Of a stretch of 64,000 nucleotides of DNA, positions 34,127-46,461 are shown piece after piece (position 1 is the stretch's first letter; every line of letters begins with the position of its first letter). The stretch comes from Scolanthus callimorphus (Eukaryota; Cnidaria; Anthozoa; Actiniaria; Edwardsiidae): NCBI GenBank assembly GCA_033964015.1, contig JAWWUD010000109.1:62001-126000 (forward strand). Direction: 5' to 3'. A model generated the notes under the pieces. That model was not told the DNA's origin, ran no database searches, and saw only the letters and a list, made by a program, of their open reading frames with translations. Position numbers and translations under genes: made by a program.

Positions 34127-37070
34127 TGGAAACTCAAACTTGAGTATACGGAGCGTATGTATGGGTATGGGGTTGCCAAATGGCCGTGGTAAAAATGTAC
34201 AGGAGCCAATTACTAGGAGCGAAATCCCGACTGTGTTATTGAGATAATCTGTTTCATAGACCGAGTTATTTTTAGCTAGTTTTTACACTCCTGGATATGC
34301 GAAGGTCATAATCGAGTTATCGTGATGGGCGCGATGTCACTCACTCACTCATTCGTTAATTCGACCAAGGGCGATAGGATGTCCTCTCAAGAGAAAGTCG
34401 CTCGATTTTATCGTTAGTCCGGGCAACTGAACATGGTCACTTTCTCGCCTCAGTGACGATTTATTAGAATTGATACATGATCAGAATGAGTTTGATAAAA
34501 TTTTGATCGGGAAATCGTAGGACTAAGAGGTATGGCGAAGAAGCAACATAGTTCTATCAGTAATAACTCAGTCTATGAAAGGGATCTCTAGAATGTAGGA
34601 GTTTTATGCTTTTGGAGTGTCCCAGCTTCTTAAATCCTCGTCGACACGAATAATTTTGGAATCATTCTGACATTTTTATATGCTATTTATCAGTCCGTGC
34701 TGATGGGACGTGCATCGCGATCTTCACAGCTGCAAGAGTCCACGAGGTGGAGCTTTCCTCTCTCGTACTAGGTTATAGAGACAGCAGTTTGACTAATCTG
34801 GCTATTTTTAGAAACAGTAATTACTTGTAGGGCACAAACAATTTTCATTATGGTCCGATTGTTTATTCTGTTTTCAATCATGTTACTCTTTTAATGTTTA
34901 GTTTAGAGGCGGATTTTTCAGGAGATCGTCCCATACATTTACTGTATTTGGTGAAGGAAATTTTCAACCTTTGGTCCCTATATTTCCACTATCCCGCCCC
35001 CTTCTGAAATTCCGGATTACTTTAGGCAAACGTCTTGTCTTGCCACACCTAACCTGTCGCGCGTGTGTTTGTTATTTTCTAAAAGCAATAAAAATGCTTT
35101 CTGCGTGCTCTCTGGTTTCTTACAAACACTCGGGGAATGTTGGTCGAACTGATAAAACTTGAAAGACACGAGCCAAGTTTTGATCAGTTCTCCCAACATC
35201 CCCCTCGTGTTTGTAAGAAACCAGAGAGCACGCGGAAAGTACTTTTATTGCTTAAATAGAAAACTGTTTCTAAAAATAACTTCGTCAGTTGAAATGCTCC
35301 CGCGCGTGTATATCTCAGATGGAAGCTCCTATTCATATGGTCTCTTGACAGTCGCCAATTCTTGTCTATGAACAGATTTTAATTGTTTAACAACTAATGA
35401 AACCTTAGAAATTTGGCGTCCATGTGGATCGAAAGAAAAATTGTAGTTTCGGTTTCCTTGAAGAAGAGAATATTAGTCGATAACACCCTTTTATTGCAAT
35501 TTTCATAATTCTGCGAACTCTACATCGACCAACAAACCACGGTTTGGCTTCCGTCAATCAAACGAGTCAACAACTCTGGGTGTTTTATCTTGTGATCTCA
35601 TTGAGAGGCTAGCTAGGCTTCAAAGCACAATTTTTCACTGTAAAATGCAAACCAAACTCGAAAACATCATGGACTTGACTTAACTTAAAAGGCCTTTGAT
35701 TGACGGAAGCCAAAACGCAGTCTGGTGTTCGGAAATGTGAAGTGGGAGTTCACAGAATAATAAAAAGCGCAGTAATTTATGTGTCAGTAATAACTTTGGA
35801 CAGCTGAGGTACACAATGAAGTCAACTCGAGAGTGACAGGGGAACACTGTGTGCTCCTCACAAACCAATTTAGTCAGAAGAAAAAAGTAGTCTAAAGTCA
35901 TCACTTCAGGCAAGTAAAGAAAGACAACGATTTTATATCTCTTGATTTATCAGAACTCCATCGTGTTTTTAAATTTTAAATTTTAAATCTAATTTTATTT
36001 TTGTGCAAAATCAAAATTTTTATAAATTTTTACAACAAGTGTAGGATATTTTAAATAAATGAAAAGAATAGTATGTACTTGTAAATAAAGGGTTAATTGC
36101 AAGAGTAAAAATATAAATGACAAACAATTTTTGGAGGTCAAAATGGTAATGAATTTGGTATATTCCGTTGTTTCCAAATGACGATATTGCTCGTGACAAA
36201 CATTTGATACTAGAAAAATAATCCCCAGAATTAAGAAAAAAGTGAAATAAATATATGTTATTTACCGGCTGGGAGGTCCGTATAGGGAAAAACTGTGACC
36301 GAGGGCTGGAAAATGTCAACATTTTCCAGGCCGAGGTCACAGTTTTTCACTATACGGACCGACCTAAAGCCGGTAAATAACTTATTTATTTTTTTCCAAC
36401 TCTAAAATTTGATTTTTCGATGAAAACAAGCGCGCGCAAATGGTTACCGTGACCTAGGTCAGAGATAGGAAAATATTGCCCCCGCGCGCGCGCCTTGAGA
36501 ACCAATCAGAATGCAGAATTCGTTACTGTGCCCTCGAGGAAAAAATAAAAAACAATATCAAATTAAATGACAAAGTTAATATTGTATAACTCCAGCTGCT
36601 CTTGACAGTCCAGATTTTCATTGTTTAACAATTAATTAAACCTTAGAAATTTGGCGACCACTTTTTTACGATTAGCCACCTATAACGATGAAAATTTATG
36701 AATTCTCGGGCTCGTGAGTGAAACGTTCCCTATAAATTACGTTAGGGTGAAAAACAAATCTAGGGTGAAAAACATGGAACGTTTTCGGGCAAAGCTGTTA
36801 TCCCGAGATTTTCGGGTGGTTTTTCGTCGATGTGAGGGTTCGAATTAATATCTTTTTGAAACGTAAACACTATAAATATCACGAAGGTCAAGAATATTTA
36901 ATATCTAAATCAGCAGGGTAAAAAATAAAATAAAACATTTCGGGATCAATCTATTAAAAATTGAAAAAAAAAATAAATTTCGGACCCTAGAATTCTCGGT
37001 GTCCAAAGTCAACGAAACATGGAGGCTCAGTTTTAAATATCTTTTTTGTCAGTGTGACAAACCTATGACT
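34127..37070. other. 3' flank of GRTP1 and intergenic repeats
   Basis: No further exon is supported. A dispersed repeat lies at about 34920-35015. A hairpin with arms at 35081-35256 contains CAGAGAGCACGC and its complement. The stretch 35535-35710 has TTGATTGACGGAAGCC-type inverted copies. A hairpin at 36250-36390 pairs TTATTTACCGGCTGGGAGG with its complement. 36400-37060 is AT-rich and unremarkable. Within the preceding GRTP1 intron, an AATAAA followed by an A-run at 33850-33872 may mark an old retrocopy. Confidence 0.6.
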
Positions 37071-38027
37071 TTATGGGCTATTGTATCTTGGTACCAGACC
37101 GGACCGCATGCGAAATGACTGCCGAAACTCTGCCTGATTACAGCGCCGAGAAACTGGAGCAAGAAGTCGTACTGGCGTGCGGCCTACCCCCTCCGTATAG
37201 CGATAAACTTGCAATTTGGATATAGCCATGACTTCTTCTATCAAGTCCACCACTGAATCGTACCAATCGCTACCCGAACAAAGCTGAAAACGGCCATGTG
37301 CCTGAATAAAGCGAATGTGCAAAGTTTGAGCCTGTGAGCGTAAGCTAACGGTGAGCAGATTGCACGCGCCAGAGCTATCGCGCACCAGAAAACTTCCATC
37401 CGGGAGATGGGCCAGGACGCGTTCTGCATTCCCGTATGACAAAGGACCCCAGAACCAGCTCTGCGCTTTTAGGTCCCTCAGGCTTGGCACTATGTCCTGC
37501 GAAGAGTGCTTAGAATCCAAGGACTTGGATTTTCGCCGAGCTTGTAACTCGTTCTGGTCATAAATCGGGTTACCGGAAGATTTCCAAGATCCTTGTGCAT
37601 CGCCCGCTCCAAAGAGGCAATCTGGTGCGGACGGTTTTCGTGTCTTAGGGAACGCTTTGAAATCCGAGGCTCCAAAATAGCAATCAGGAGCAGAAGGCTT
37701 GCGCTTTTTCACTGGCTTCGCATATATGGGACAAGTCCTCTCTAAAGTGGACAATCTCTCTCTGCCATGCTCAGTCAACTCTTCCTCGTTGTTTCCACTT
37801 TCCGAGCGGTTTTCAGGTTTAGGCCCCAAGTTCTTGTGTTTGTGTATGTATTCCATGATATCATTGATATCTACAAAGTCGGACGATTCCACGTACTCGT
37901 CAAATGAATCGGCTGATATAAGTCTTCCGCGACTTTCACTTGTTTCACTTTTATCGCTGTTGTCTTCTTGCTCATCTTCTTCGAGGCGTAAAATCTTATC
38001 GAAGCTAACTAACTCTCCACTTGCCAT
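37071..38027 (-). CDS. SOCS6/7-like SH2 protein lacking a canonical SOCS box
   Basis: A single uninterrupted frame of 318 codons starts MASGELVSFDKIL. Residues 1-100 are acidic and disordered. A motif RKPSAPDC(Y/L)FGA occurs twice, near 109-120 and 130-141. The SH2 domain spans about 190-290: WFWGPLSYGNAERVLAHLPD, then GSFLVRDSSG with the phosphotyrosine-binding arginine at 216, then TPVRLLAPVSR. Spacing and the WFWGP and PVRL...PVSR blocks are closest to SOCS6/SOCS7. The family normally ends with a SOCS box (Elongin-binding SLxxxC then a Cullin-binding LPLP). Here only RRCNQAEFRQSFRMRSGLVP and a short tail follow before the stop. The protein may therefore be an adaptor without ligase recruitment, unless a downstream exon supplies the box. 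It is intronless, as is common for SOCS genes. Confidence 0.85.
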   Translation of the reverse strand: MASGELVSFDKILRLEEDEQEDNSDKSETSESRGRLISADSFDEYVESSDFVDINDIMEYIHKHKNLGPKPENRSESGNNEEELTEHGRERLSTLERTCPIYAKPVKKRKPSAPDCYFGASDFKAFPKTRKPSAPDCLFGAGDAQGSWKSSGNPIYDQNELQARRKSKSLDSKHSSQDIVPSLRDLKAQSWFWGPLSYGNAERVLAHLPDGSFLVRDSSGACNLLTVSLRSQAQTLHIRFIQAHGRFQLCSGSDWYDSVVDLIEEVMAISKLQVYRYTEGVGRTPVRLLAPVSRRCNQAEFRQSFRMRSGLVPRYNSP

Positions 38028-38990
38028 GACTTACATGCGGTTTAGCTCGCAATATGTTTCTGACTCTCTACACAATAATCATATCTTCAAGTCAAGACCT
38101 CGTTTCCTTTTCCAACCACCAAATCCCAGCCGAGCCATAACTTATCTCGTATCTCGTACGCTCAAAGCTCGTTGCAGTCTTACCAGCTTAGTACGAGTCA
38201 TTTCCGGGTCAAACTGTTTTCGTTTTTGACAAGTATTTCCCGTGTTCTAGCACGTCTGTTTACCAATGCTTCAGTCCCTACGGATCACGAAGACACTAAA
38301 CACAATATACAAGTGGTTCAAGTGGTTGTAGATGCGAAATTGGAGAACCACTTAGAAAACAAAAAACATGCTTTGAGAAAGAGCCAGCCACTCCTTTGCA
38401 ACTGTTTTCATTTGATATTAGGTGTAGAATACCGTGTAAAAATCCCGAAATAACATCTACAAACAAAGTTTTATTCTTCATTGACCAAATTCAATAAAAC
38501 ATATCGGACTCATTCCCTAAATCAGCCGATGGAAATGGATGCTTTCTCTGACTCGGTGAGTTGCTAGGCTGACAAAATGGCTGCTGGCTGGGGCTCTTAA
38601 ATTCTTCAAATGGGTGGATGTGGATTGAAATGGCCGCGGATGCCGTGTGAAAACATGTTGGACTTAACAGGTCCCAAAAACGTTTTAAAATGTTATTGAA
38701 AACGCACTAGATGTGTAGCATCTGCAAAAGGAAAGTGAAGGGACTTAGCAGTTTAAGGTTGTTGGAAAACCGTCACGGAAATGATGATCGACTTCAGCTC
38801 CAATTTGTCATGAGTCAGCCTCTTGAACTTTATAAGGGGTCGCAAGCAACGAGATAATAAAATGCGAAACAGTGCACATTTAGCTAGTCAAATCAAACAA
38901 GCAAAACCATGGTCACAACTTTACATAATTTAAAGATAAGCGCTTATTGAAAAACGTTATGAACCTGTTGCCTAACAGGTGGGGCCGGTT

Positions 38991-39119
38991 CCTAGAAGGT
39001 CAGTTAAGAGTTATCTGTAGATAAACGCTTATCCAACGGATAAATCCTGAACAAATCCTATACAACAGATAACTTTTATCCATGGATAACTTTATCCAAC
39101 CTTTCAGGAACCGGCCCCT
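38991..39119. mobile_element. Short hairpin MITE (GGGGCCGGTTCC ends)
   Basis: GGGGCCGGTTCCTAGAAGGT on the left pairs with ACCTTTCAGGAACCGGCCCC on the right. The interior has GATAAC/GTTATC repeats around CATGGATAAC. Confidence 0.72.
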
Positions 39120-39384
39120 GGTGATTAAAAAGGTGCTGTTCTTTATTAAAGTGGATAGCTTTTTATTAAAATGGTGCCTGTTATTTCTTTATTAATGAGT
39201 TGCCACGCGCTTGGTCTATCCCTTTGGATTGTTTCCGATAAAAACAAGTACTTTGAAGTGTCAGGAAGGCGTGACGGCATGAGAAAGCACATGAAAAACT
39301 GTTAAAAGGAACAATATAAACTGTAAAGCAAACTGTTACGGCACTGTTAACGTAGAGAGAAAGATCAAATCCCTAGTTCTTAAT

Positions 39385-39605
39385 CTTAAAGAGCCTGTGT
39401 CAGCCGCCATTTTGACAGCATAGCAACATACCAAGTCGGAGAAAGCATCAATTTCCATCGGCTGATTTAGAGAATATAGAGCAATGTTCTTGATTGAATT
39501 TGGTAAATCAAATCTGAAACTTTGTTTGTAGATTTCTACACTTAATTCGTCTTCTAATATCAATGGGAAACAATAACAAAGGAGTGGCTGGCACCGGCTC
39601 TTTGA
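39385..39605. mobile_element. MITE family B copy
   Basis: It begins AAAGAGCCTGTGTCAGCCGC and ends GGCTGGCACCGGCTCTTT, closely matching 10445-10682 in sequence and orientation. Confidence 0.8.
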
Positions 39606-41367
39606 AATTTACTCCGAGTGAAAAGACCGATCCCGTCTTCGCTTGACCAATCACAAAACAATGGGCAGATTTTCCCCAGTGGAAAATATCAAACACATAA
39701 GGCAACTTCTAACATATTCCTGCAATCGGTGTCTTTTCCATGCCCTATGTCACAGAAACATTTTGGCTTGTCCGACATAGCAACAGTAACCAGGGAGTAG
39801 AACAATCAATGCGGGATCCGCGTGAATTATACGTTTCCAAAATGTAAACGACACAGAGGTTCCTTGATAGGGTCTGAATTAAAATTAACCAAATAAACTG
39901 ATTGTATATCAGGCAACTTGAACACCTCCCTCCCTGATCAAACAGCAAAAAAGAAAGAAATAACAAATTAATCATTCCAGATTTGTCGAAAAACTATGAG
40001 CGACTTGTTTTATGTATTTGCCACCATGACTATAAAGCGGCGCTTTTGTCGTACATATTATTATTATTATCATTGAAATAGCAGTAGCGATGCTACGGGA
40101 ATGTTTGCAGAATTGTTTCCTCAAGCTTGCCTTCGTAATGCTTTTATTAGCTTTCGTCCCCCTCGCTACTTCCAGTGTTCACAGATGCACATTTCCTATA
40201 ATGGAGAATAATTCTCATCGCCCAACCATGGAAGACTTCAGTCGGATACAATAAAGGTACCTGGTCTTTTGAATATATGCATCCACGTTTACATCATAAT
40301 GCCAGTGAATAGAAATATTTTCCCCTTATAACACGGTTGACTGAGGGAGATAATTGCATACCATTGCCACATTATATATCCATTTATCCTCAACTGCTGA
40401 GCATAAAGTCTCAACTACACAAGTGTTAAGGTAGGTCTACCATTTCCACAATTTTCCATTTGTATTGACTATCATGTGAAAATATTATTAGTTTTTTTTG
40501 GGCAATTATGTAAACACATCTTGATCAAATTTCAAAAGTTAAACAGTTGAATGGCTTTATAAAAAGTTGAAACTATTTCTTTTTCGACTGACATTCACCA
40601 TCAGTGAAAAATATCGCAAAATAGTACTGTCATGAAAAAACATTGTTTTTGATTATCCTTGAAACAATAGTGTAGGTGTTATAAGAACAAAGTGGGGAAG
40701 TACGATCTAAAGACTTAATGTAGGTGAACAAAAAAGGTGTGTAAATGTAGTTTGAATTTTTCCAATCGTCAGCGACCATTTACCGCGGCTTTTGTTCTAA
40801 CATGTAGGGACTCGAAAAAACGCCATAACCGTGAGAGGAAATATGAGTCAAGTTCGCTTTTGGTACCTTTTTGGCCAAGTGAATGAAATTAAGGTTAAAG
40901 AGGCGTTTTAGTGATGTGTGTTGCTTTTATTTAACTAAAACATATTTTTTTAAACTTTGATTCACGATTCTTACGTTTGAAGATTGCTGTACGTAGTTTT
41001 CTTCACGTGTCACTTGAATTGCCATAGTTCTGGGCTAATTTACACCTTATATTGACATCTATGTCAAAGAAGACAAACAGGTCTCATAGGTATGAAGGGA
41101 AAAGGCCATTCAAGACCATGTGTCTGGGTTGAAATTCCTTGAGACAGATTGATTTCACTACTTTTACCGTTACCTCATTATAGCCTATGAGAGACTTTTA
41201 TGGGCTACGGAACTCCATCAGACATAGGGTCAGGCCCTAGCCTTCTGTTTTGTCCTCCCTATTGGAATGTCCCTCGCGCTCCCTCACACTGATTTACAAT
41301 TTGTAAATCACACTATTGATTCGATCACTTGTTTTATCCAGGTCAGTTTGGTGTAGTATCCTCGAGC

Positions 41368-44300
41368 ATGGGTACACGTCTGGTGACCACGTTGCTTTTA
41401 GTCGTCTGTTTTGTCCGCAATGGGGTGAGTATAGTAATCTGAACTTCAGCCGTCGTTTAGTGGTACCCGTATGGCTGATTCACTTCGGGACCTAATCGCC
41501 TTAGCTTGCCTCTCATCTTTGTTTAATCATTATTTCGTGTTTTCACTCAAAAATAGAATATGAATTCGAGTAGAAGTCTCAAAAGAATTATCTGCAAACA
41601 AAGTTAAAGTTAGAAAATAAATACAAAATATCGCACCCCATTTCCTAACCCAGGAAACGGATGCTTTCGTTGACTCGGCACGCTGCTAGATCCGCCTTTG
41701 CTTGTATATCAAGTGGCCGATATACTCTTCGGAGTAATCATTGCCCCTTTGTTATACCAAAACTATGTGTTCAGGCATAGCCACTCTTGTCGCTGCGGTT
41801 CGTGATTTTACAACGTTCTCGTGTCTCGCAACATCACGCGTGCTCTATTGCGCCGATAAAGTCATAGAAAGTTGTGCTCTAATGCTTAACGATTATAGTA
41901 CACCAGTTGATGAACTTCATTATTGAATACTAATTTCATGTATTTATTTCAAAGGTTCTCAACTTTTGCATGATTAACTGGATTTTCGGCCACTTTTTGT
42001 CAAAAATTTAGTCGAAATTCTGGTAAAATTTCTCTGTAATCCCGAGGTCGAGGTACGAAAAATTTGTTGACTATGTCAGTCAGGCGACGTTTGAATGTGA
42101 GCTAGCGTTAGAATTTCGTGTTTGAAAATAAAGGGCTCGTTCTATACAGGTAGGCCATCATACCTGTCGTCGAGTTTGAATTGTTTGACAGCAGGATATA
42201 GTATATAGATTTATGCACTGCCTAAAAGCGGAGATCCCAGTGATTATAGTAAATAGTGTTTTCGGCGCCAAACTGAGGGACGGTTTTGGTGTTGCCTGTG
42301 GTATGGACAGACACGGACGCCCGCGATACGCATGTGAATACCGCTGAACCACGAAAAACCAAATCGATCATATACCTAAGGAGCTTGAGCTATTGTATTC
42401 TTCCTGCGATACCATAACAGGTGCTCCGCTATAACAGGTTCCTTTGCATAGTGTTTAGACAGCGCTGGCCACGGGCACACAACGAGCCCCCTGGTTAAAA
42501 TGCGTTTAAATGGCGTATTTGGACATTTCTACGCGCGTAGAGCACATAAATACATGTTTTAAAAGTTGCTGGCAAAAATTTAGCTGTTCCTTTTTGCCAG
42601 GGGAGGGTCTCAATTTTTCCCAGCCAGCAGCTGGGTGTTAAAAAAATTTCCCAGCCAGGAGAGTAACATTACCACAGGAAGCCCGAAATAGTATAAAAAA
42701 TCGGGTATCCTTAAAAACGAGCACAAATAACTAAGTGCATTTTTAAGTGCTGTCACTTAAAATTTCATTTTTCAACATCCATGAGCAACTTGTGCTTCCC
42801 AGCAAAGGCGATATGCATAAATTTTTGCCAGGAACGGAAGGCGATGAATTTTTGCCAGCCAGCAAGAGACCGCGATAAATATTTGCCAGCCAGCAGCGAA
42901 AGGGGATGAGGAACAGCTTTTTTGAGGAACAGCTCCGTTGTGTGCCCGTGGCTGGCTGAAATTCGAGAAGGCTACTGTATACTGTAAATCCCTGCAAAAT
43001 TCTAGCCGCTCCGCTTGTATAAACTTCGTATTTTTTTATAAACAAACAAACAAAACATTATTCACTGTTTTAGGATTGCCGCTATGTGGGAAATTTCGCG
43101 AAGAAGACTTTGCTCCCTGATTTGGTGCTACCCCCGCTACTCTCGGAAAATGTGAAACACTCTTCCCAGCCTAGTACGGCAGGTGTTGCAAAGCCAGTCC
43201 AGTCCTCCGCGGCCGTCGCTTCAAAGCCTTCAACCTCTGCCACGACGGACGAGGCAAAGACTCAAACCCAGTCCACTTCCGGTGACGCAGCAAAGACTCA
43301 AACCCAGTCCACTTCCGGTGACGCAGCAAAGCCTCCGACCCAGTCCACTTCCGGTGACGCAGCAAAGCCTCCGACCCAGTCTGTCACAGCAGATGAAACA
43401 AAGCCAACAGTCCAGTCCACCTTGGCTAACGCAACACAGCAACATGTGACTGAAGCTGATCGCCTGGAGGATGGCACGAAAACTGTCTGCAAAATTGATG
43501 TTCAACTCAAAGAGAACTGCAGAAGGAGGGCGATTGAGTAAGTAATAATTATGTATTGGGTCAGGAGTATCCCAAGAGAGCTTCACACTAGGAGCCAACA
43601 AGCTGTAGCTTTTACTCTGAGATATCTCCATGAGAGGTATCGGATCAATGGAAAAAAATCGAGCCTCCTGTTTTAGAATCAGAGCGCGAGCCTTTTCCTA
43701 ATCCGTAAGCTCGGCGAGGGGTGTAAAATGGTAAAATTTGAGCCTCGCCGCGCCTCCGGGCCCCTTGCTTTAGTTCCCGAGCGCGACTATGGTTCGCCAT
43801 TTTCTAAACGGTCCGCCAATGTATAGGTTTGTTAAATAACGGCTGCTAGATAACTACAAATTTGGGGTATTTTCGTGTGTTCTCGAGCGGATGGAATTGG
43901 ATTGCCAATTGGCATATTTCATTTCTTACCAGGCTGAACTGTTTTCAAACAAACTAGGAAAGTTGATAGCGAAAGCTATGAAAATCTTACATAAGAATGC
44001 TTATATAATGCGAATTTTAGTAGGATTTTGTGTTGTTTATGTGGAAACTACCCTGCGAGCAGTGGTTTCCTTCTCTCTTAGGCTGACGTCAGCTCGCCGT
44101 CAGCCTAAATAAGAGGAGGAAACCACTGCTCGCAGGGTAGTGGACAACTTACCTGAAACTGACCTAGTTTGATAGAATTTTATTAAAACAACCATGACCA
44201 TAGCTACCAAAATTAACACTAACACGTAACACTACCCCTGATGAGTCATTTTGTTTTACTAGATATGACACCAACGAAGCCTGGTTAGCAAATCCTGACG

Positions 44301-45784
44301 AGGATGATGTGAAATGGTTCGAGGATTGTGTCGCCAACTACTTCTGTTTCAAAAAGAAAGGCAGCTTAGATGAGTGGGAAGACCCTACTCCAACGTTCGC
44401 TGATGATCTCGGTGGTGACTATATGATAGTCGCCGTCAAAAGGGTCAAACAGTTCTTCGTCCGGAACAACAACTGGGACGATACGAAGAGTAACGCGAAC
44501 TTCCGCGTACCAGATGGAAAATGTACAAACCTCTTGTTCATCACAGCAGCCAGGGATTTATTTGTTGTTCAAGAACTGTATGAAATGAGCGATCAAACTA
44601 TATCGGTGTGCGAAAATAAAAAAGGAAAGATCAAGTTCCCGCAATCGCACGCCTGTTATCCTCTGAACTATGGTAGCCAAACATGTACGTCCGATTATGA
44701 CGTAGGCCTCGTCGGGCCCAACTCAGGAGTCATCACCGCCAACTTCAATCAATTCTTCCAGGATCGTGAGAATTTCGGCAAGTCTTCGGAAGAGTTGTTC
44801 GACACGAACATCTATGCTTATACACTTGAGTTTGCCATGCCAGAAGCATTCGATGGGCTCAGTGGAGATTTCATTGAAGGTGTGAAAAGCAGATCCGAGT
44901 CGCAAAAGTTCAAGATGGCAGAAATCGCAAGCGCGCACTTCAAAATCTTCAAGTATGACAAGGATTTTGCTGAACAGCTTTTGAACATGATTATGTCTCA
45001 TCTTCCAGAGCAGTGGATGAAGCAGCTTAAAGACTGGTACAAGTTATTCGAGGTTTGGGCTGAAAAAGTCGAGTCTGTGCAGAAGCCAGAAACGACAGGA
45101 CAAGGTGAGGTGGGCTTCCGACAGAGACATAACGAGCAGTACCAGCTTCTGGTGGGATCAGTGGGTCAGTACGCCAACGAGATCGGCTTGGACGCAACGC
45201 ACATGGCGGATGTAATGTTAGCGCTGATCTATGCCGCCGAGGCCTACCACTGCACGGGGACTATCCGTGTCGTTGTCGGCGTCCAGCAGATGAAAAACGA
45301 CGTGATAAAAAAGTCCCTCGGTATATGGGACTACTGGCCAACCATGTTGGAAAACTGGGGGGACGCGCTCAAGGAGTTCAGCCACTGCGGGACATCCCCT
45401 GTGGAGAAGTGTCTAGTTAAGATGAGCAAATACCTGTGGCGTATGTTCGATGCCATGAAGGAACTCCTTAACCGAGTACCCGACAAGGACAAGGATGGTC
45501 TACTAGATGTTGGAACACCTGGAGGGCCAGAGCAACTTATCTCTTATTGGCTGATCAACGTGAAAAAGAAGGGGCGCACAGAAATTGGCACTTCAGACCG
45601 CCTTGACAAAGGCAAGCCTCCCAAAGATTACTTACCTGATTTCCTGAAACCATTTAAGTGCAAGGAGAAAAGAGGAGAGAAGTTGTCGCGCGAGTGCATG
45701 ATGGGTATCGAGGCTGTCGTGGGTACCTACGACACCAGGATGGCTATCCTGATAAAACAAGGGAAACTAAAAGCTAAAGGCTAA
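41368..45784 (+). CDS. Secreted protein with Thr/Ser repeat, NTase-like motif and calcium loop
   Basis: Three exons, 41368-41424, 43074-43537 and 44263-45784, join in frame to give about 680 residues. Exon 1 is exactly a signal peptide (MGTRLVTTLLLVVCFVRNG) with a GTGAGT donor. Exon 2 has a 36-bp (12-residue) tandem repeat of the type AAKTQTQSTSGD or AAKPPTQSTSGD, about four copies, a likely O-glycosylated stalk. Exon 3 is a long soluble domain with many cysteines. It contains YGSQTCTSDYDVGLVG (GS at about 312-313, SDYD at 317-320), which resembles the GS...DxD active site of nucleotidyltransferases but with shorter spacing. Further on, DKDKDGLLD at about 581-589 has the DxDxDG pattern of EF-hand-like calcium loops. 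I do not recognise the family; a secreted, calcium-binding matrix or mucosal role is only a guess. Confidence 0.85.
42476..42955. mobile_element. Intronic TIR element (GCCACGGGCACACAACG)
   Basis: GGCCACGGGCACACAACG (left) and CGTTGTGTGCCCGTGGC (right) bound a segment with repeated CCAGCCAGCAG motifs. It is inside intron 1 of the secreted-protein gene. Intron 2 holds a second hairpin at 44047-44143, where ACTACCCTGCGAGCAGTGG pairs with its complement. Confidence 0.7.
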
Positions 45785-45860
45785 ACGAGGGAGATTTCCG
45801 CCAGTAATTAATGTTTATCTTACGTTGTGTGCATTATCACGTCTATAGCATTGTATTATT

Positions 45861-46000
45861 GTGTGGTTCCAGAAAATATCCCCCCCACCCCCCACACGGA
45901 AGGGTTTTGAAAAGTGAATTTCCAAAGGAAAATACAGAGTATTTATATGGAAAACAATCAGCTAATTTGACCCACCCTTGAATATTTTCTGGAACCACAC
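45861..46000. mobile_element. MITE with GTGTGGTTCCAGAAAATAT ends
   Basis: GTGTGGTTCCAGAAAATAT and ATATTTTCTGGAACCACAC bound a 140-bp non-coding element just past the stop of the secreted-protein gene. The CCAGAAAATAT core is shared with the repeat near 10030. Confidence 0.78.
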
Positions 46001-46339
46001 ATTGCATATAAATCTTGCTGAACGCTCGTAACAAATTTCCAGCTGTTGGGCGCGCCGTACGCACTATCTAATTGACAATTGGACAACGAGTTGACGCTTT
46101 GTGAGAAAGTGAAACGCGCGACACACTGGACACACAAGCGGGTGCCAAAACGCTCTTATGCATTCAGTGCGCATGCTGAAATAAGCTCAACGCATGCGCA
46201 TTTCGAACTGTCGGCCCGTGAAATTGGTCGGGTTTGCTGTGGTGACGTCATCATTTTCAAACGGCATCGTTTTCACCCGTCCTCACTAGAAAACAGCGTT
46301 TTCAAACAGCTCCGTTTTCAAATCGCTCCACTCTGGAGA

Positions 46340-46461
46340 GCGTTTTCGGATTGATCCGTTTTCGGTGATCGTTTTAGGCGTTGTAGTGTGGACGATAGCC
46401 GTATCCGGAGCAAAAAGTATCCGTGTTCGTTTGAAAACGGTGTAGTGTGGACGGGGTCTTA
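46340..46461. mobile_element. Right half of an AGACCCCGTC MITE
   Basis: GTGATCGTTTTAGGCGTTGT through GTGTGGACGGGGTCTTA matches the right half of the 9352-9554 element with a few changes. The left half (46080-46330) is diverged or replaced. Confidence 0.7.

Larger units (their letters stand above)
38028..41367. other. Intergenic, MITE-bearing
   Basis: No exon is supported. It includes a partial family B MITE at about 38515-38600 and a 129-bp hairpin element at 38991-39119 with GGGGCCGGTTCC ends. A fuller family B copy lies at 39385-39605. 39610-41340 shows only AT-rich single-copy-looking sequence, presumably including the promoter of the next gene. Confidence 0.6.

Noticed and set aside
43171..43631. 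Minus- and alternate-frame repeat peptides over the secreted gene's exon 2
   Set aside because: They are shadows of the 36-bp repeat; only one frame joins the signal-peptide exon and exon 3.
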